Notes: a model not told the origin generated them from the letters alone. Shown: positions 17,683-27,192, counted from the stretch's first letter. The stretch: DNA of 64,000 nucleotides from Xylophilus sp. (GCA_009914555.1 WNDY01000001.1:186001-250000); one strand, 5' to 3'. Numbers and translations are program-made.

Positions 17683-18618
17683 ATGGCGATCAAGAAACCC
17701 AAGGGCCTGGGCCGCGGCCTGGAAGCACTGCTTGGCCCACAGGCCAGCGATACCCCGGTAGCCGCGCCGGCCGACGAGGGTGCGCCGCGCACCCTGCCGC
17801 TGGCCGAGTTGGTCCCCGGCATCTACCAGCCGCGCACCCGCATGGACGAGGGCGCGCTCTACGAACTGGCCGAGTCGATCAAGGCACAGGGCATCATGCA
17901 GCCCATCCTGGTGCGCCGTCTGGCCAGCGGCGACAGCGCCGGCAGGTACGAGATCATCGCCGGCGAACGCCGTTTCCGCGCCGCCCGTCTGGCCGGCCTG
18001 GACGCCGTGCCGGTGCTGGTGCGCGACGTGCCGGACGAGGCCGCCGCCGCGATGGCGCTCATCGAGAACATCCAGCGCGAAGACCTCAACCCGCTCGAAG
18101 AGGCCCAGGGCTTGGCCCGGCTGGTCCGGGAGTTCGGCCTGACCCATGAGCGCGCGGCCCAGGCCGTCGGCCGCTCGCGCAGCGCCGCCAGCAACCTGCT
18201 GCGCCTGCTGAACTTGGCCGAGCCGGTGCAGACCATGCTCATGGCCGGCGACATCGACATGGGCCATGCCCGCGCACTGCTGTCCCTGGATCGGGCGGCG
18301 CAGATCACTGCGGCCAACCAGATCGCGGCCAAGTCCCTCTCGGTGCGCACGGCCGAAGCGCTGGTCAACAAGATCGGTGCCGAGTTCAGCCTGACGTCAT
18401 CGCCGCGGCCGAAGCAGGACGCCAAGCCGCGCGACTGGACGCGGGTGGAGGAGGAGCTGTCCGACCTGCTCGCCGCCGAGGTCGATATCCGCGTGAAGAA
18501 GCGCACCAAGCGCGCCGGCGGCCGCATCGAGGAATCGGGCGAACTGACCATCGCCTTCGGCTCGTTGGACGCGCTCAACGGCCTAATCGAACGGCTCCGG
18601 GGCACATCCGCTTCCTGA
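17683..18618 (+). CDS. parB: ParB chromosome-partitioning protein
   Basis: A 311-residue ParB/Spo0J protein. Seen: the N-terminal KKPKGLGRGLEALLG, the CTP-binding/nuclease-like domain with ELVPGIYQPRT and GERRFRAARLAGL, the ALIENIQREDLNPLEEA motif, a helix-turn-helix region around LTHERAAQAVGRSRSAASN, and a C-terminal dimerisation domain ending LNGLIERL. It loads at parS and spreads as a CTP-dependent clamp; five candidate parS sites are in this window. Confidence 0.96.
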   Translation: MAIKKPKGLGRGLEALLGPQASDTPVAAPADEGAPRTLPLAELVPGIYQPRTRMDEGALYELAESIKAQGIMQPILVRRLASGDSAGRYEIIAGERRFRAARLAGLDAVPVLVRDVPDEAAAAMALIENIQREDLNPLEEAQGLARLVREFGLTHERAAQAVGRSRSAASNLLRLLNLAEPVQTMLMAGDIDMGHARALLSLDRAAQITAANQIAAKSLSVRTAEALVNKIGAEFSLTSSPRPKQDAKPRDWTRVEEELSDLLAAEVDIRVKKRTKRAGGRIEESGELTIAFGSLDALNGLIERLRGTSAS

Positions 18619-18631
18619 CATCGCGGCCGGC

Positions 18632-19393
18632 ATGCTCCACCGCCTCTGGCCGCTGCCGGCGCTGCTGGCCTGGGGTGCCGCCTGGGCGGCCTATCTCGGG
18701 GCGGCGCGCACCGTGCCACTGCCGTGGGCGCTGGCGGCCGGCTGTGCCGCCAGCGCCGCGCTGAGCCCGCTCGGCGGGCGCAGCTGGTGGCGGCGCGGCC
18801 TGGTGGCTGCCGGTTTTCCGTTGTCGCTCGCCATACTCGGCGGCGGCCTGGCGCTGATTCCCGCCTGGGTCTGGCTCGTGGCGCTGGGCCTGCTGCTGCT
18901 GGTCTATCCGGTCCATGCCTGGCGCGACGCGCCGCTGTTCCCCACGCCCCCGGGCGCGCTCGACGGCCTGCCGGCCGTGGCGCCGCTGCCGCCGGGGGCC
19001 GCAGTGCTCGATGCCGGCTGCGGCCTGGGCGACGGCCTGCGCGCGCTGCGGCGGGCTTATCCCCAGGCCCGCCTGCACGGCATCGAAGGGAGCTGGCCGC
19101 TGCGCTGGCTGTGTGCGCTGCGCTGTCCCTGGGCGCGCGTGCGGCATGGCGACCTCTGGCGCGCCGACTGGTCGGGCCATGCGCTGGTCTACCTGTTCCA
19201 GCGGCCCGAGAGCATGAAACGCGCCTGGCAGAAGGCCAGCCGTGAGATGGCGGCCGGCGGCTGGCTCGTCAGTCTCGAATTCGAGGCAGCGGGGCGGCAG
19301 CCGCAGGCCCGAGGGATGCTGGCCGGGGGCCGCCCCGTCTGGGTCTACCGGATCGCAGCGCAAGCGCCTGCACCGGATGCGTCCGGTATGTAA
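18632..19393 (+). CDS. Membrane-anchored class I SAM-dependent methyltransferase
   Basis: A 253-residue protein with three hydrophobic N-terminal segments (about residues 5-95) followed by a methyltransferase domain: motif I VLDAGCGLGDGLRALR near 124-139, acidic motif HGIEGSW, and YLFQRPESMKRAW. The substrate is unknown; the membrane anchor suggests a lipid or quinone-like acceptor, which is inference. It starts 14 bases after parB and may be co-transcribed with it. Confidence 0.75.
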   Translation: MLHRLWPLPALLAWGAAWAAYLGAARTVPLPWALAAGCAASAALSPLGGRSWWRRGLVAAGFPLSLAILGGGLALIPAWVWLVALGLLLLVYPVHAWRDAPLFPTPPGALDGLPAVAPLPPGAAVLDAGCGLGDGLRALRRAYPQARLHGIEGSWPLRWLCALRCPWARVRHGDLWRADWSGHALVYLFQRPESMKRAWQKASREMAAGGWLVSLEFEAAGRQPQARGMLAGGRPVWVYRIAAQAPAPDASGM

Positions 19394-19404
19394 GAAGCTC
19401 GGGC

Positions 19405-19659
19405 GTGCAGGTCGCGGCCTCCAAAGGCGGCGCCTCCAAACGGATTGGGGCGGCTTCGGCAGCCTGCTGGGCGGCGGCGTGGGCATCTCGCTCAAGGCCG
19501 CGCAGGAAGCTCAGCCAGCTCGGCTACAACGCCGGCACGGTCGACGGCGTTTCGGGCGGGAAGACCGTCGACGCACTGCGCTTCTTCCAGAAGGACCACA
19601 ACCTGCCGCAGACCGGCCGCCTGGATGCCGCGACCAGCGCCGAACTCAGCAAGCATTGA
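19405..19659 (+). pseudogene. Peptidoglycan-binding-domain small protein with a frame-shifted patch
   Basis: The last 50 residues (KLSQLGYNAGTVDG...KTVDALRFFQKDHNLPQTGRLDAATSAELSK) are a clear PG_binding_1 domain. The expected lead-in, GGFGSLLGGGVGISLKAAQ, is present but in the neighbouring frame between about 19445 and 19505. Switching back into frame needs one extra G to be removed at 19506. The frame that opens with GTG at 19405 is therefore intact as an ORF but reads a nonsense middle. Two compensating indels, or sequence errors, would explain this. Confidence 0.6.
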
Positions 19660-19660
19660 T

Positions 19661-19725
19661 CTAATACCGGCTGGTGTATATGTCTAATACGCTCGGTTTT
19701 CGCGCATTCAAGGCATATACCCCTG
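19661..19725. repeat. Dispersed intergenic element, copy H
   Basis: A 65-bp stretch from CTAATACCGG through GGTGTATATGTC to GGCATATACCCCTGG, beginning two bases after the stop of the peptidoglycan-binding gene. The TATATGTC phrase recurs at 47535. The ends are in inverted rather than direct orientation here (GGTGTATA versus TATACCCC). Confidence 0.45.
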
Positions 19726-19829
19726 GCCTTTCGGGAAAGCCGCATCGGACGCGCGCGCCCTGCGCCGTGCCGTCGCCGCCACCGTCTACGATGTGGCCCT
19801 TTCTTCCGTCCACCGATCCCGGAGCCGCC

Positions 19830-20432
19830 ATGAACCAGCCGACCAGCCTCGCCCACCAACTCTTCTCCCAGCTGCAAGGAGCGCCGTTGCAACAGATCGG
19901 GCAGCAGCTCGGCATCGGCACGCCGCAGGCCGAGCAGGCTGTCGGTGCAGCCTTGCCGCTGCTGCTCGGCGCCCTCGGCAACAACACCGCCCAGCCGCAG
20001 GGCGCGCAGGCGCTGCTCGGTGCGCTGCAGCGCGATCACCAGACAGGCGCAGGCTTCGACCTCGGCGGCCTGCTCGGCTCGGTGCTGGGCGGGCAGGGCG
20101 GCGGCGCGGACATCCTGGGCCACATCTTCGGCGGCGCGCGTCCGCAGGCCGAAGCGGGCCTGGGCCAAGCGACCGGCCTGGACAGCGGCCGCGCCAGCCA
20201 GCTGCTGCAGCTGCTGGCGCCCATCGTGCTGTCCTTTATCGCGCAGCGCGTGGGCCAGGGCGGTCTGGACGCCGGCGGCCTGGGTGGCCTGCTAGGGCAG
20301 GAGCGGGCCCATGCGCAGCAGCAGGGCGGACTCGGTGGGCTGCTGGGTTCGATATTCGACCAGAACGGCGACGGCAGGCTCGACCTGGGCGATCTCGCGA
20401 AGATCGGAGGCGGCCTGTTCGGAAGGAAGTGA
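19830..20432 (+). CDS. DUF937 family (YidB-like) protein
   Basis: A 200-residue, Gly/Gln/Leu-rich protein with the DUF937 helical repeats (LAHQLFSQLQG, QLGIGTPQAEQAVGAALPLLLGAL) and a C-terminal EF-hand-like loop DQNGDGRLDLGDL near residues 183-195. The function of the family is unknown. The ATG was chosen for the GGAG at 19821-19824 and the family-like N-terminus; the frame is open upstream into the repeat element. Confidence 0.85.
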   Translation: MNQPTSLAHQLFSQLQGAPLQQIGQQLGIGTPQAEQAVGAALPLLLGALGNNTAQPQGAQALLGALQRDHQTGAGFDLGGLLGSVLGGQGGGADILGHIFGGARPQAEAGLGQATGLDSGRASQLLQLLAPIVLSFIAQRVGQGGLDAGGLGGLLGQERAHAQQQGGLGGLLGSIFDQNGDGRLDLGDLAKIGGGLFGRK

Positions 20433-20617
20433 AGACTGCGAGCTTGCCATCGAGGCGCACAACGGTCGTTCAATAAGGCGCGACATCCAGCGGCAGGCCA
20501 ACGAGACCGCGCCGGCCGCCGAGCTGCGGCGAAAGTCCTGCCTGAAGACAGTGGGACGGATGTCGCGGCGGCGGGCAAGGCTCCCATGGTGCTCGAAGAG
20601 GGGGCCTTGCCTGCCTG

Positions 20618-21580
20618 TCATTTCAGCACCGCGTCCGTGACCTTGATCGGCTTCGGAATCAGCTTGAGCTCGTGGAACGCATCCGCGATCTTCTGCTGCT
20701 CCACCAGCACGCCCGGCTCGATCGGTTTGTAGACGTGCTTGTAGTTTTTCAGCGCCGTCTCGATCACGTCCACCTCCAGGCCCTGCACGGCCGACAGCCG
20801 TTTCGCCGCCTCGTGGTAGTTGGCCAGGATCCACTGGCCTTCGCGGCCGGCTTCCTCCAGCACGGCCTTGAGCACGTCGCCGTGCGCCTGGGCGAACGGG
20901 CGCGCGGCCAGAAAGAACTGGTGGCGCGGCACGATGCCGACCGCGCTGGTCAGCCGGCGCGCGCCGACCTGCTTCTGCGCCGCGGTCTGGAACGGATCCC
21001 AGATGGCCCAGGCGTCGATCGCGCCCTTCTCGAACGCGGCGCGCGCATCGGCCGGCGGCAGGTAGACCGGCGTGAAGTCGCTGTAGGCGATGCCGGCCTT
21101 CTTCAGCGCGCTGACCACGAGCCAGTGCACGTCCGAGCCCTTGTTGAACGCGAGCTTCTTGCCCTTGAGGTCGGCCACCGACTTCAGCGGCGAATTGGCC
21201 GGCACCAGGATGCCCTCGGCCTCGGGCGACGGCACTTCATACGCCACGTAGACGAAGTCCGCGCCCGCAGCCTGCGCCACCACCGGCGGCACCTCGCCGA
21301 CGTAGCCGAAGTCGACCGAGCCGACGTTGAGCGCTTCGAGCAGCTGCGGCCCGGCCGCGAACTCGGCCCACTTCACGTCCACGCCCAGCGGCGCCAGGCG
21401 CTTTTCGAGCGTGCCCTTGGTCTTGAGTAGCACCAGCGTGTTGGCGGCCTTCTGGTAGCCGATGCGCAGCGTGGTCTTGCCGGCCTGGGCATACAGCGGC
21501 AGGGCGGCGCCGGCGGTGAGCGCGGCGGCGCCAAGCGCGAGCAGCCGGCGGCGGTCGATCTTCTGGCGGGGGTGAGACAT
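20618..21580 (-). CDS. ssuA: Aliphatic sulphonate ABC transporter substrate-binding protein, orphan
   Basis: A 320-residue periplasmic binding protein of the SsuA type. A twin-arginine-like start (DRRRLLALGAAAL) and cleavage near YAQA precede TLRIGYQKAANTLVLLK, the ALNVGSVDFGYVGEVPPVVAQ block, and KLAFNKGSDVHWLV, all SsuA-like. No permease, ATPase or monooxygenase is adjacent, so it must use components encoded elsewhere. The 185 bases between it and the convergent DUF937 gene hold nothing I recognise. Confidence 0.85.
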   Translation of the reverse strand: MSHPRQKIDRRRLLALGAAALTAGAALPLYAQAGKTTLRIGYQKAANTLVLLKTKGTLEKRLAPLGVDVKWAEFAAGPQLLEALNVGSVDFGYVGEVPPVVAQAAGADFVYVAYEVPSPEAEGILVPANSPLKSVADLKGKKLAFNKGSDVHWLVVSALKKAGIAYSDFTPVYLPPADARAAFEKGAIDAWAIWDPFQTAAQKQVGARRLTSAVGIVPRHQFFLAARPFAQAHGDVLKAVLEEAGREGQWILANYHEAAKRLSAVQGLEVDVIETALKNYKHVYKPIEPGVLVEQQKIADAFHELKLIPKPIKVTDAVLK

Positions 21581-21700
21581 GGCGGGTTCCTTCCTCTCGA
21601 TGGCGGTTGTGAAAAACGCGGAGCAGTCTAAAAGCCCGCGCGCCAGTGACCAAGGAACGAATACTTACTTGGATATGCTACCGCACTGACATGCAGCGCA

Positions 21701-21764
21701 GGGAGTATGAGCCTACAGTGCGCGATCATCCGGCGTTGTGGAGGCCTACTGGGGTCTGTATATC
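21701..21764. repeat. Dispersed intergenic element, copy C
   Basis: Begins GGGAGTATGAGCC and ends GGGGTCTGTATATCG (64 bp). It contains the TGA and the last dozen codons of the downstream LysR gene (21726 onwards on the minus strand) and lies in the leader of the orphan ssuA gene. Confidence 0.5.
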
Positions 21765-22676
21765 GAAGTCGCGCTGTGCCGCGCTTTCCAGCCAGCGGGC
21801 GAACACCGTGGCTTCGGCCGGCGCGCCCGGCGCCACCGCGTAGTAGTGCCGCGCCAGCGGCAGCCGCAGCGCCGGCAGCGGCGCGACCAGCCGGCCGGCC
21901 GCCAGGTCGTGCGACGCCAGCGACAGCGGCGCCATCGCCAGGCCCAGGCCGTCGACCGCGGCTTGCAGCACCAAGTGCAGGTGGTCCAGCGCCAGCCGGC
22001 CGGCGGGGCGCTGGCGCGCGCCGCCATGCAGCCGGCGCCAGTCGTCCCAGTCGCCGCTGCGGCTGCGCGCATCGAGCAGCACATGGCCGGCCGCGGCACG
22101 CGCCTGCGGCACCGGCCTGGCGGCCAGCAGAGCGGGCGCGCCGACGACCACGGCGGCGTCTTCCAGAAAGGGCTGCAGCAGCCAGTCGCCGGGCCAGCCG
22201 CCGGTGCCGCGGCGGATCGCGATGTCGAAGGCATCGGCCGCACGGGCCGGCGCGGCCGTGGTCGTCAGCACCTTGGGCGCGATGCGCGGATGGGCGGCGA
22301 CGAAGTCCGGCAGCCGCGGTATCAGCCAGCGCACCGCGAACGAGGGCCGCACATTGATGCGCACGGTGCGCGCGTCGGCAGCGGCGTCGTCCGGTCCGCC
22401 GGCGATCTGGCGCGCCGCCGCGGCGATGCGCTCCAGCGCCGGCGCGGCCTCGGCCTGGAAGGCGTGGCCCGCCGGCGTGAGCACCACCTGGCGCACGCGG
22501 CGCTCGAACAGGGCCGTGCCCAGGTGCGCCTCCAGCGCCTTGACCTGGCGGCTGATGGCGCTGTGGGTCACGTGCAACTCGGCCGCCGCGCGGGTGAAGC
22601 TCAGGTGCTGTGCCGCGGCAACGAAGGCGCGCACCGCGTGCAGCGGCGGCGGACGGTGCGGTGGGGCATAGGCCAT
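21726..22676 (-). CDS. LysR-family transcriptional regulator (GcvA-like)
   Basis: A 316-residue regulator with an N-terminal winged helix-turn-helix (AVRAFVAAAQHLSFTRAAAELHVTHSAISRQVKALE, residues about 14-48) and a substrate-binding domain of the GcvA class. The last 13 or so residues fall within the dispersed repeat. It lies downstream of the dehydrogenase gene on the same strand; its target is not evident. Confidence 0.88.
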   Translation of the reverse strand: MAYAPPHRPPPLHAVRAFVAAAQHLSFTRAAAELHVTHSAISRQVKALEAHLGTALFERRVRQVVLTPAGHAFQAEAAPALERIAAAARQIAGGPDDAAADARTVRINVRPSFAVRWLIPRLPDFVAAHPRIAPKVLTTTAAPARAADAFDIAIRRGTGGWPGDWLLQPFLEDAAVVVGAPALLAARPVPQARAAAGHVLLDARSRSGDWDDWRRLHGGARQRPAGRLALDHLHLVLQAAVDGLGLAMAPLSLASHDLAAGRLVAPLPALRLPLARHYYAVAPGAPAEATVFARWLESAAQRDFDIQTPVGLHNAG

Positions 22677-22744
22677 GGAGCCCGGGATTCTGGCATGTGC
22701 GTGGCGCCCGACAGGCGCGACCCGGGCTGCCCGGGCGAAGGGGG

Positions 22745-24343
22745 TCAGGCCCCCGGGCTCTTCACCTCGCCATCCACCAGGCGCCACAGGCCCAGCGGGT
22801 TGGCGTTCTGCAGGGCTTGCGGCAGCAGTTCGTCCGGCAGGTCCTGGTAGGCCACCGGGCGCAGAAAGCGGTCGATGGCGCTCGCGCCGACCGAGGTGAA
22901 GGCGCCGTTGGAGGTCGACGGGAACGGCCCGCCGTGCACCTGGGCATGGCTCACTTCCACGCCGGTCGGGAAGCCGTTGGCCAAGATGCGGCCGACCTTG
23001 CGTTCCAGCACCGGCAGCAGGCGGCGGGCATCGGCGTAGTCGCCGGCGTCGACCTGCAGCGTGGCGGTCAGCTGCCCTTCGAGGTGCTCGGCGACCTGGA
23101 TCAGCTCGTCGATGCTCCGGGCGCGCACGACCAGCGATGTGGGGCCGAAGATCTCGCCTTCGAGGTCGGCCGACGACAGCAGGCGCTGCGCGTCGGTGAC
23201 GTACAGACCGGCCTGGGCGGCGTTGGGCGCATCGCCGGCCGGCTGGCCCTGGGCGGCCTGGGTCACGCCGTCGACGGCGGCCAGCTTGGCCACGCCGCTG
23301 GTGTAGGCCTCGTGGATGCCCTGGGTCAGCATGGTGGCGGCGGGCTTGCCGGCGATGGCAGCCGACGCCGCATCAACGAAGCGCTGCAGGTCCGGGCCGT
23401 CGATGGCGAGCACCAGGCCGGGGTTGGTGCAGAACTGGCCGGCGCCCAGCGTGAGCGAGTCGGCGAAACCGCGGCCGATGGCCTCGGCGCGGCTGGCCAG
23501 CGCGGCGGGCAGCAGGAACACCGGGTTGATGCTGCTCATCTCGGCATAGACGGGAATCGGCTCCGGGCGGGCATTGGCGATCTTCACCAGCGCCAGGCCG
23601 CCCTGGCGCGAGCCGGTGAAGCCGACGGCCTTGATGGCTGGGTGGGCCACGAGCGCTTCGCCGAGCGAGCGGCCGGCGCCCACGAGCAGCGAGAACGTGC
23701 CTTCGGGCAGGCCCAGGTCCTTCACCGCCTTCTGGATGGCGCGGCCGACCAGCTCGGAGGTGCCGAGGTGGGCCGCATGGGCCTTGACGATCACCGGTGC
23801 GCCGGCGGCCAGGGCCGAGGCGGTGTCGCCGCCGGCCACCGAGAAGGCCAGCGGAAAGTTGCTGGCACCGAACACGGCGACCGGGCCGAGCGGAATGCGG
23901 GCCAGGCGCAGGTCCACGCGCGGCAGCGGCTGGCGCTCCGGCTGGGCCGGGTCGATCGTGGCATGCAGGAAGTGGCCGTCGCGCACGACGCGGGCGAACA
24001 GGCGCAGCTGGCCGACCGTGCGGCCGCGCTCGCCCTGCAGGCGGGCCGCGGGCAGGCCGGTTTCGGCGTTGGCGCGCTCGATCAGCGTGTCGCCCAGCGC
24101 CAGGATGTTCTCGGCGATGGCTTCGAGGAAGGCGGCACGCTTTTCCAGCGGCAGCGCGCGGTAGGAGTCGAAGGCAGCCCGGGCCAGCTCGGCCGCGCGG
24201 TTGACTTCGGCCTGGCCGCCCAGGCCGAACACGGGCTCGTCGATCTCCTGGCCGGTGGCGGGGTTGTAGGCGCGCTGGGTGCGCTCGGTGCCGCGCACGG
24301 CTTGCGAGCCGATGAGCATTTCGCCGGTGATGGTGGTCGTCAT
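22745..24343 (-). CDS. Alpha-ketoglutarate semialdehyde dehydrogenase
   Basis: A 532-residue NADP-type aldehyde dehydrogenase. Its length and the sequences [28 protein letters not shown], the general-base Glu in [10 protein letters not shown] and the catalytic Cys in [11 protein letters not shown] fit 2,5-dioxovalerate (alpha-ketoglutarate semialdehyde) dehydrogenases, the last step of arabinose, xylose, galactarate and glucarate oxidation to 2-oxoglutarate. A good AGGAG precedes the ATG at 24343. The enzymes that would supply its substrate lie 11-36 kb away in this window. It is divergent from a ThDP enzyme gene. Confidence 0.88.
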   Translation of the reverse strand: MTTTITGEMLIGSQAVRGTERTQRAYNPATGQEIDEPVFGLGGQAEVNRAAELARAAFDSYRALPLEKRAAFLEAIAENILALGDTLIERANAETGLPAARLQGERGRTVGQLRLFARVVRDGHFLHATIDPAQPERQPLPRVDLRLARIPLGPVAVFGASNFPLAFSVAGGDTASALAAGAPVIVKAHAAHLGTSELVGRAIQKAVKDLGLPEGTFSLLVGAGRSLGEALVAHPAIKAVGFTGSRQGGLALVKIANARPEPIPVYAEMSSINPVFLLPAALASRAEAIGRGFADSLTLGAGQFCTNPGLVLAIDGPDLQRFVDAASAAIAGKPAATMLTQGIHEAYTSGVAKLAAVDGVTQAAQGQPAGDAPNAAQAGLYVTDAQRLLSSADLEGEIFGPTSLVVRARSIDELIQVAEHLEGQLTATLQVDAGDYADARRLLPVLERKVGRILANGFPTGVEVSHAQVHGGPFPSTSNGAFTSVGASAIDRFLRPVAYQDLPDELLPQALQNANPLGLWRLVDGEVKSPGA

Positions 24344-24548
24344 GGAGTTCTCCTGGATGAACGGAAAAGAGGCCTGATCTGGGTAGCCACGGCAGGTCGC
24401 GATAGGCCTGCGCTGCAGCACGCACCCCCGGGCGCGCGGAACCTGGCACTGTAAGCCCCCGAAGAATCCCGAGGTTTGCATTCAGCGAAAACCAGCTCTG
24501 TGCCGGATGCCTTCCACCGACCGGCAGCTGCGGGGATACTGCTCCGCG

Positions 24549-26249
24549 ATGACCAACATCGCCACCGCCCCATCCGCCGCCCCTTCCACCGACACCCCGC
24601 GCCGCAACGGCGGCCAGATCCTGGTCGAGGCCCTGCGCCGCAACCAGGTGGACACCATCTACTGCGTGCCGGGCGAGAGCTACCTGCCGGTGCTCGACGC
24701 GCTGGCCGACCACGACAGCATCCGCACCATCGTCACGCGGCACGAGGGCGCGGCGTCGAACATGGCCGACGCCTACGGCAAGCTCACCGGCCGTCCGGGC
24801 ATCGCCTTCGTCACGCGCGGCCCCGGCGCCACCCACGCGGCCAACGGCGTGCACACGGCGAAGCAGGATTCGACGCCGATGATCCTGTTCGTCGGCCAGG
24901 TCGCCACCAACATCAAGGAGCGCGAGGGCTTCCAGGAGGTGGACTACCGCCAGGTCTTCGGCGGGCTGGCCAAGTGGGCCACCGAGATCGAGGACATCCG
25001 CCGCATTCCCGAGGTCGTGGCCCGCGCCTTCAGCGTCGCGCTCTCGGGCCGGCGCGGCCCGGTCGTCGTCGCGCTGCCGGAGGACGTGCTGTTCGGTGCG
25101 GCCGAAGTGGCCGACCTGCCGCCGGTGCGCATTTCGGAGGCCGCGCCCGAGCCCGCGGCACCGCAGGCGCTGGCCGCGCTGCTGCGCGAGGCCGAGCGCC
25201 CGCTGGTCATCGTCGGCGGCACCGGCTGGACGCCCGAGGCGCAGGACGACCTGCGCCGCTTCGCCGCCGCGCACGACCTGCCGGTGGCCGCCTCGTTCCG
25301 CCGCCAGGACGTGCTCGACAACCGCGATGCGCACTACGTCGGCCAGCTCGGCCTGGGCGTCTCGCCCGCGCTGGCCAGGACGGTGGGCGAGGCCGACCTG
25401 CTGATCGTGATCGGCAGCCGGCTCGCCGAGATCACCTCCGGCAACTACGAGATCATCCGCAGTCCGCGCCCGGCCCAGCGCATGGTGCACGTGCATGCGG
25501 ACCCCGAGGAGCTGGGCCGCGTCTACCAGGCCGACCTGCCCGTCAACGCCTCGGTCGCCCGCGCCGCCGCGGCCTTCGCCGCCCTGCCGGCCGAGCCGGG
25601 CCCGCGCCGCTGGAGCGCCTGGACGGCCGCCGCGCGCGCCGCCTACGCGGCCCACAACGCGCCGCTGGCCCGCAGCGCCGAGCTGCGCGGCGTGGAACTG
25701 TCCGCCGTCGTTGCCCACCTGGCCGACACGCTGGGCGACGATGCGGTGCTGACCAACGGCGCCGGCAACTACACCGTCTGGCTGCACCGCTTCTACCGCT
25801 ACCGCAGCCTGGGCACCGAACTCGGCCCCACCAACGGCGCGATGGGCTACGGCCTGCCCGCGGCCATCGCGGCCAAGCTCGCCGCACCGGAGCGCGACGT
25901 GGTCTGCTTCGCCGGCGACGGCTGCTTCATGATGTACCCGCAGGAGCTGGCCACGGCAGCCGCGTACGGCGCGGCCGTCATCGTGCTCGTGGTCAACAAC
26001 GGCATGCTCGGCACCATCCGCATGCACCAGGAGCGCGAATACCCCGGCCGCGTCTCGGCCACGCGCCTGGCCAACCCCGACTTCGTCGCGCTCGCCCAGG
26101 CGCTCGGCGCACATGCCGAGCGCGTGGAGCACGAAAGCGCCTTCCCCGCCGCCTTCGCCCGCGCTCGCGCCGCCGGCCGGCCTGCGGTGATCGAACTGGT
26201 CACCGACCCGCAGCAGATCACGCCGGTGGCGCGGCTCGCCCAGGCCTAG
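24549..26249 (+). CDS. Thiamine-diphosphate enzyme, acetolactate-synthase-like
   Basis: A 566-residue ThDP enzyme with the three classic domains. The Pyr domain has VDTIYCVPGESYLPVLDAL and the catalytic Glu in TRHEGAASNMADAYG; the PP domain has the metal/ThDP motif GDGCFMMYPQELATAA...NNGMLG. It belongs to the acetolactate synthase / benzoylformate decarboxylase superfamily without clear features of true IlvB, and has no regulatory subunit nearby. It is probably catabolic. The 3' end overlaps the convergent LysR gene by 32 bases. Confidence 0.8.
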   Translation: MTNIATAPSAAPSTDTPRRNGGQILVEALRRNQVDTIYCVPGESYLPVLDALADHDSIRTIVTRHEGAASNMADAYGKLTGRPGIAFVTRGPGATHAANGVHTAKQDSTPMILFVGQVATNIKEREGFQEVDYRQVFGGLAKWATEIEDIRRIPEVVARAFSVALSGRRGPVVVALPEDVLFGAAEVADLPPVRISEAAPEPAAPQALAALLREAERPLVIVGGTGWTPEAQDDLRRFAAAHDLPVAASFRRQDVLDNRDAHYVGQLGLGVSPALARTVGEADLLIVIGSRLAEITSGNYEIIRSPRPAQRMVHVHADPEELGRVYQADLPVNASVARAAAAFAALPAEPGPRRWSAWTAAARAAYAAHNAPLARSAELRGVELSAVVAHLADTLGDDAVLTNGAGNYTVWLHRFYRYRSLGTELGPTNGAMGYGLPAAIAAKLAAPERDVVCFAGDGCFMMYPQELATAAAYGAAVIVLVVNNGMLGTIRMHQEREYPGRVSATRLANPDFVALAQALGAHAERVEHESAFPAAFARARAAGRPAVIELVTDPQQITPVARLAQA

Positions 26250-27192
26250 CCTTCGGCGGCTTGACCGGCCGCGCGCCCAGCCAGGCGCCGCTCGTGGCCA
26301 GCCGGGTGACCACTTCGCGCACCAGCGCGGCCAGCGCCCAGAGGTTGCGCGCCTCCATCGCGCTGCGGCCCAGCACCAGGCAGACACAGCGCTCCGCATC
26401 GTCGCCGGGCAGCGCGAAGCCCTGGAGCCGGCCCTGCGCGATCTCCGCGGCCGCGGCGGCCAGCGGCAGCACGGTACAGCCGCAGCCCTTGCGCACCAGC
26501 TCCAGCGTGAGCGCGTTGGAGCTGTCGTTCTCCAGCGCGACCAGCGGCGTGAAGCCGCGGCGCGCGGCCATCGCCTCCACCGTCACCCGCAGGCCGTGGT
26601 GCGTGCTCGGCAGCACCAGCGGCACGCCGGCCAGGCCGTCGGCATCGAGGCGGGCCTGCGTCATCGTCATCGCGTAGCCGGGCGGCGCCAGCAGGTAGAG
26701 CCGCTCCAGCAGCAGAGGCTCATAGGCCACGGCGCCCGGGTACTCGGGCCGGTACAGCACGGCCATGTCGACCGTGCCGGCCTGCAGGTCGGCCAGGATG
26801 GAGCTGGCCAGCCCCTCGCCGAATTGCAGCCGGCTCGCCGGAAAACGCGCTTGCAGCGCATGGAACAGGTCGCCGAACAGCGTCAGCGCGATCGTCGGCT
26901 GCGCTGCGATGCGGATGCGCGCCGGCCCCTGGCGGGCGTCGCCGGCCACCGCTTCCCGCGCGGCGGCGAGGGCCTGCTGCACTTGGCGCGCATGGGTGAG
27001 CAGCGTCTCGCCCTGCACCGTCAGCGCCATGCCGCGGCCGCTGCGGCGGCACAGGCGCACGTCCAGGTGCTTCTCCAGCTGGCCGATGCGCCGGCTCACG
27101 GTGGAGGTGTCGAGCCCGCCGGCGAGGGCGGCGGCCGAGAGGCTGCCGGCATCGGCCACGAGGGTGAAGAAGGCGAGGTCGTCGGAGTTCAT
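26218..27192 (-). CDS. LysR-family transcriptional regulator
   Basis: A 324-residue regulator. The N-terminal helix-turn-helix is LAFFTLVADAGSLSAAALAGGLDTSTVSRRIGQLE (about 6-40), followed by a substrate-binding domain with RIRIAAQPTIALTLFGDLF and YLLAPPGYAM. The ATG at 27192 gives the family start; the frame is open far upstream through the GntR gene as a shadow. It probably controls the convergent ThDP gene or a distant target. Confidence 0.87.
   Translation of the reverse strand: MNSDDLAFFTLVADAGSLSAAALAGGLDTSTVSRRIGQLEKHLDVRLCRRSGRGMALTVQGETLLTHARQVQQALAAAREAVAGDARQGPARIRIAAQPTIALTLFGDLFHALQARFPASRLQFGEGLASSILADLQAGTVDMAVLYRPEYPGAVAYEPLLLERLYLLAPPGYAMTMTQARLDADGLAGVPLVLPSTHHGLRVTVEAMAARRGFTPLVALENDSSNALTLELVRKGCGCTVLPLAAAAAEIAQGRLQGFALPGDDAERCVCLVLGRSAMEARNLWALAALVREVVTRLATSGAWLGARPVKPPKARPGRAAPPA

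Noticed and set aside
20433..20617. Possible gene remnant between the DUF937 gene and the orphan ssuA
   Set aside because: Both strands were read; no family resemblance, ribosome site or repeat was found, so nothing is annotated.
24549..26249. Calling the ThDP enzyme IlvB (acetolactate synthase)
   Set aside because: There is no small regulatory subunit or ilvC nearby and the sequence lacks clear IlvB-specific features, so only the superfamily is named.
23373..26399. A 1008-codon minus-strand frame across the ALDH and ThDP genes
   Set aside because: Composition and position mark it as a shadow of the real genes on either strand; it lacks a ribosome site and any recognisable motif.
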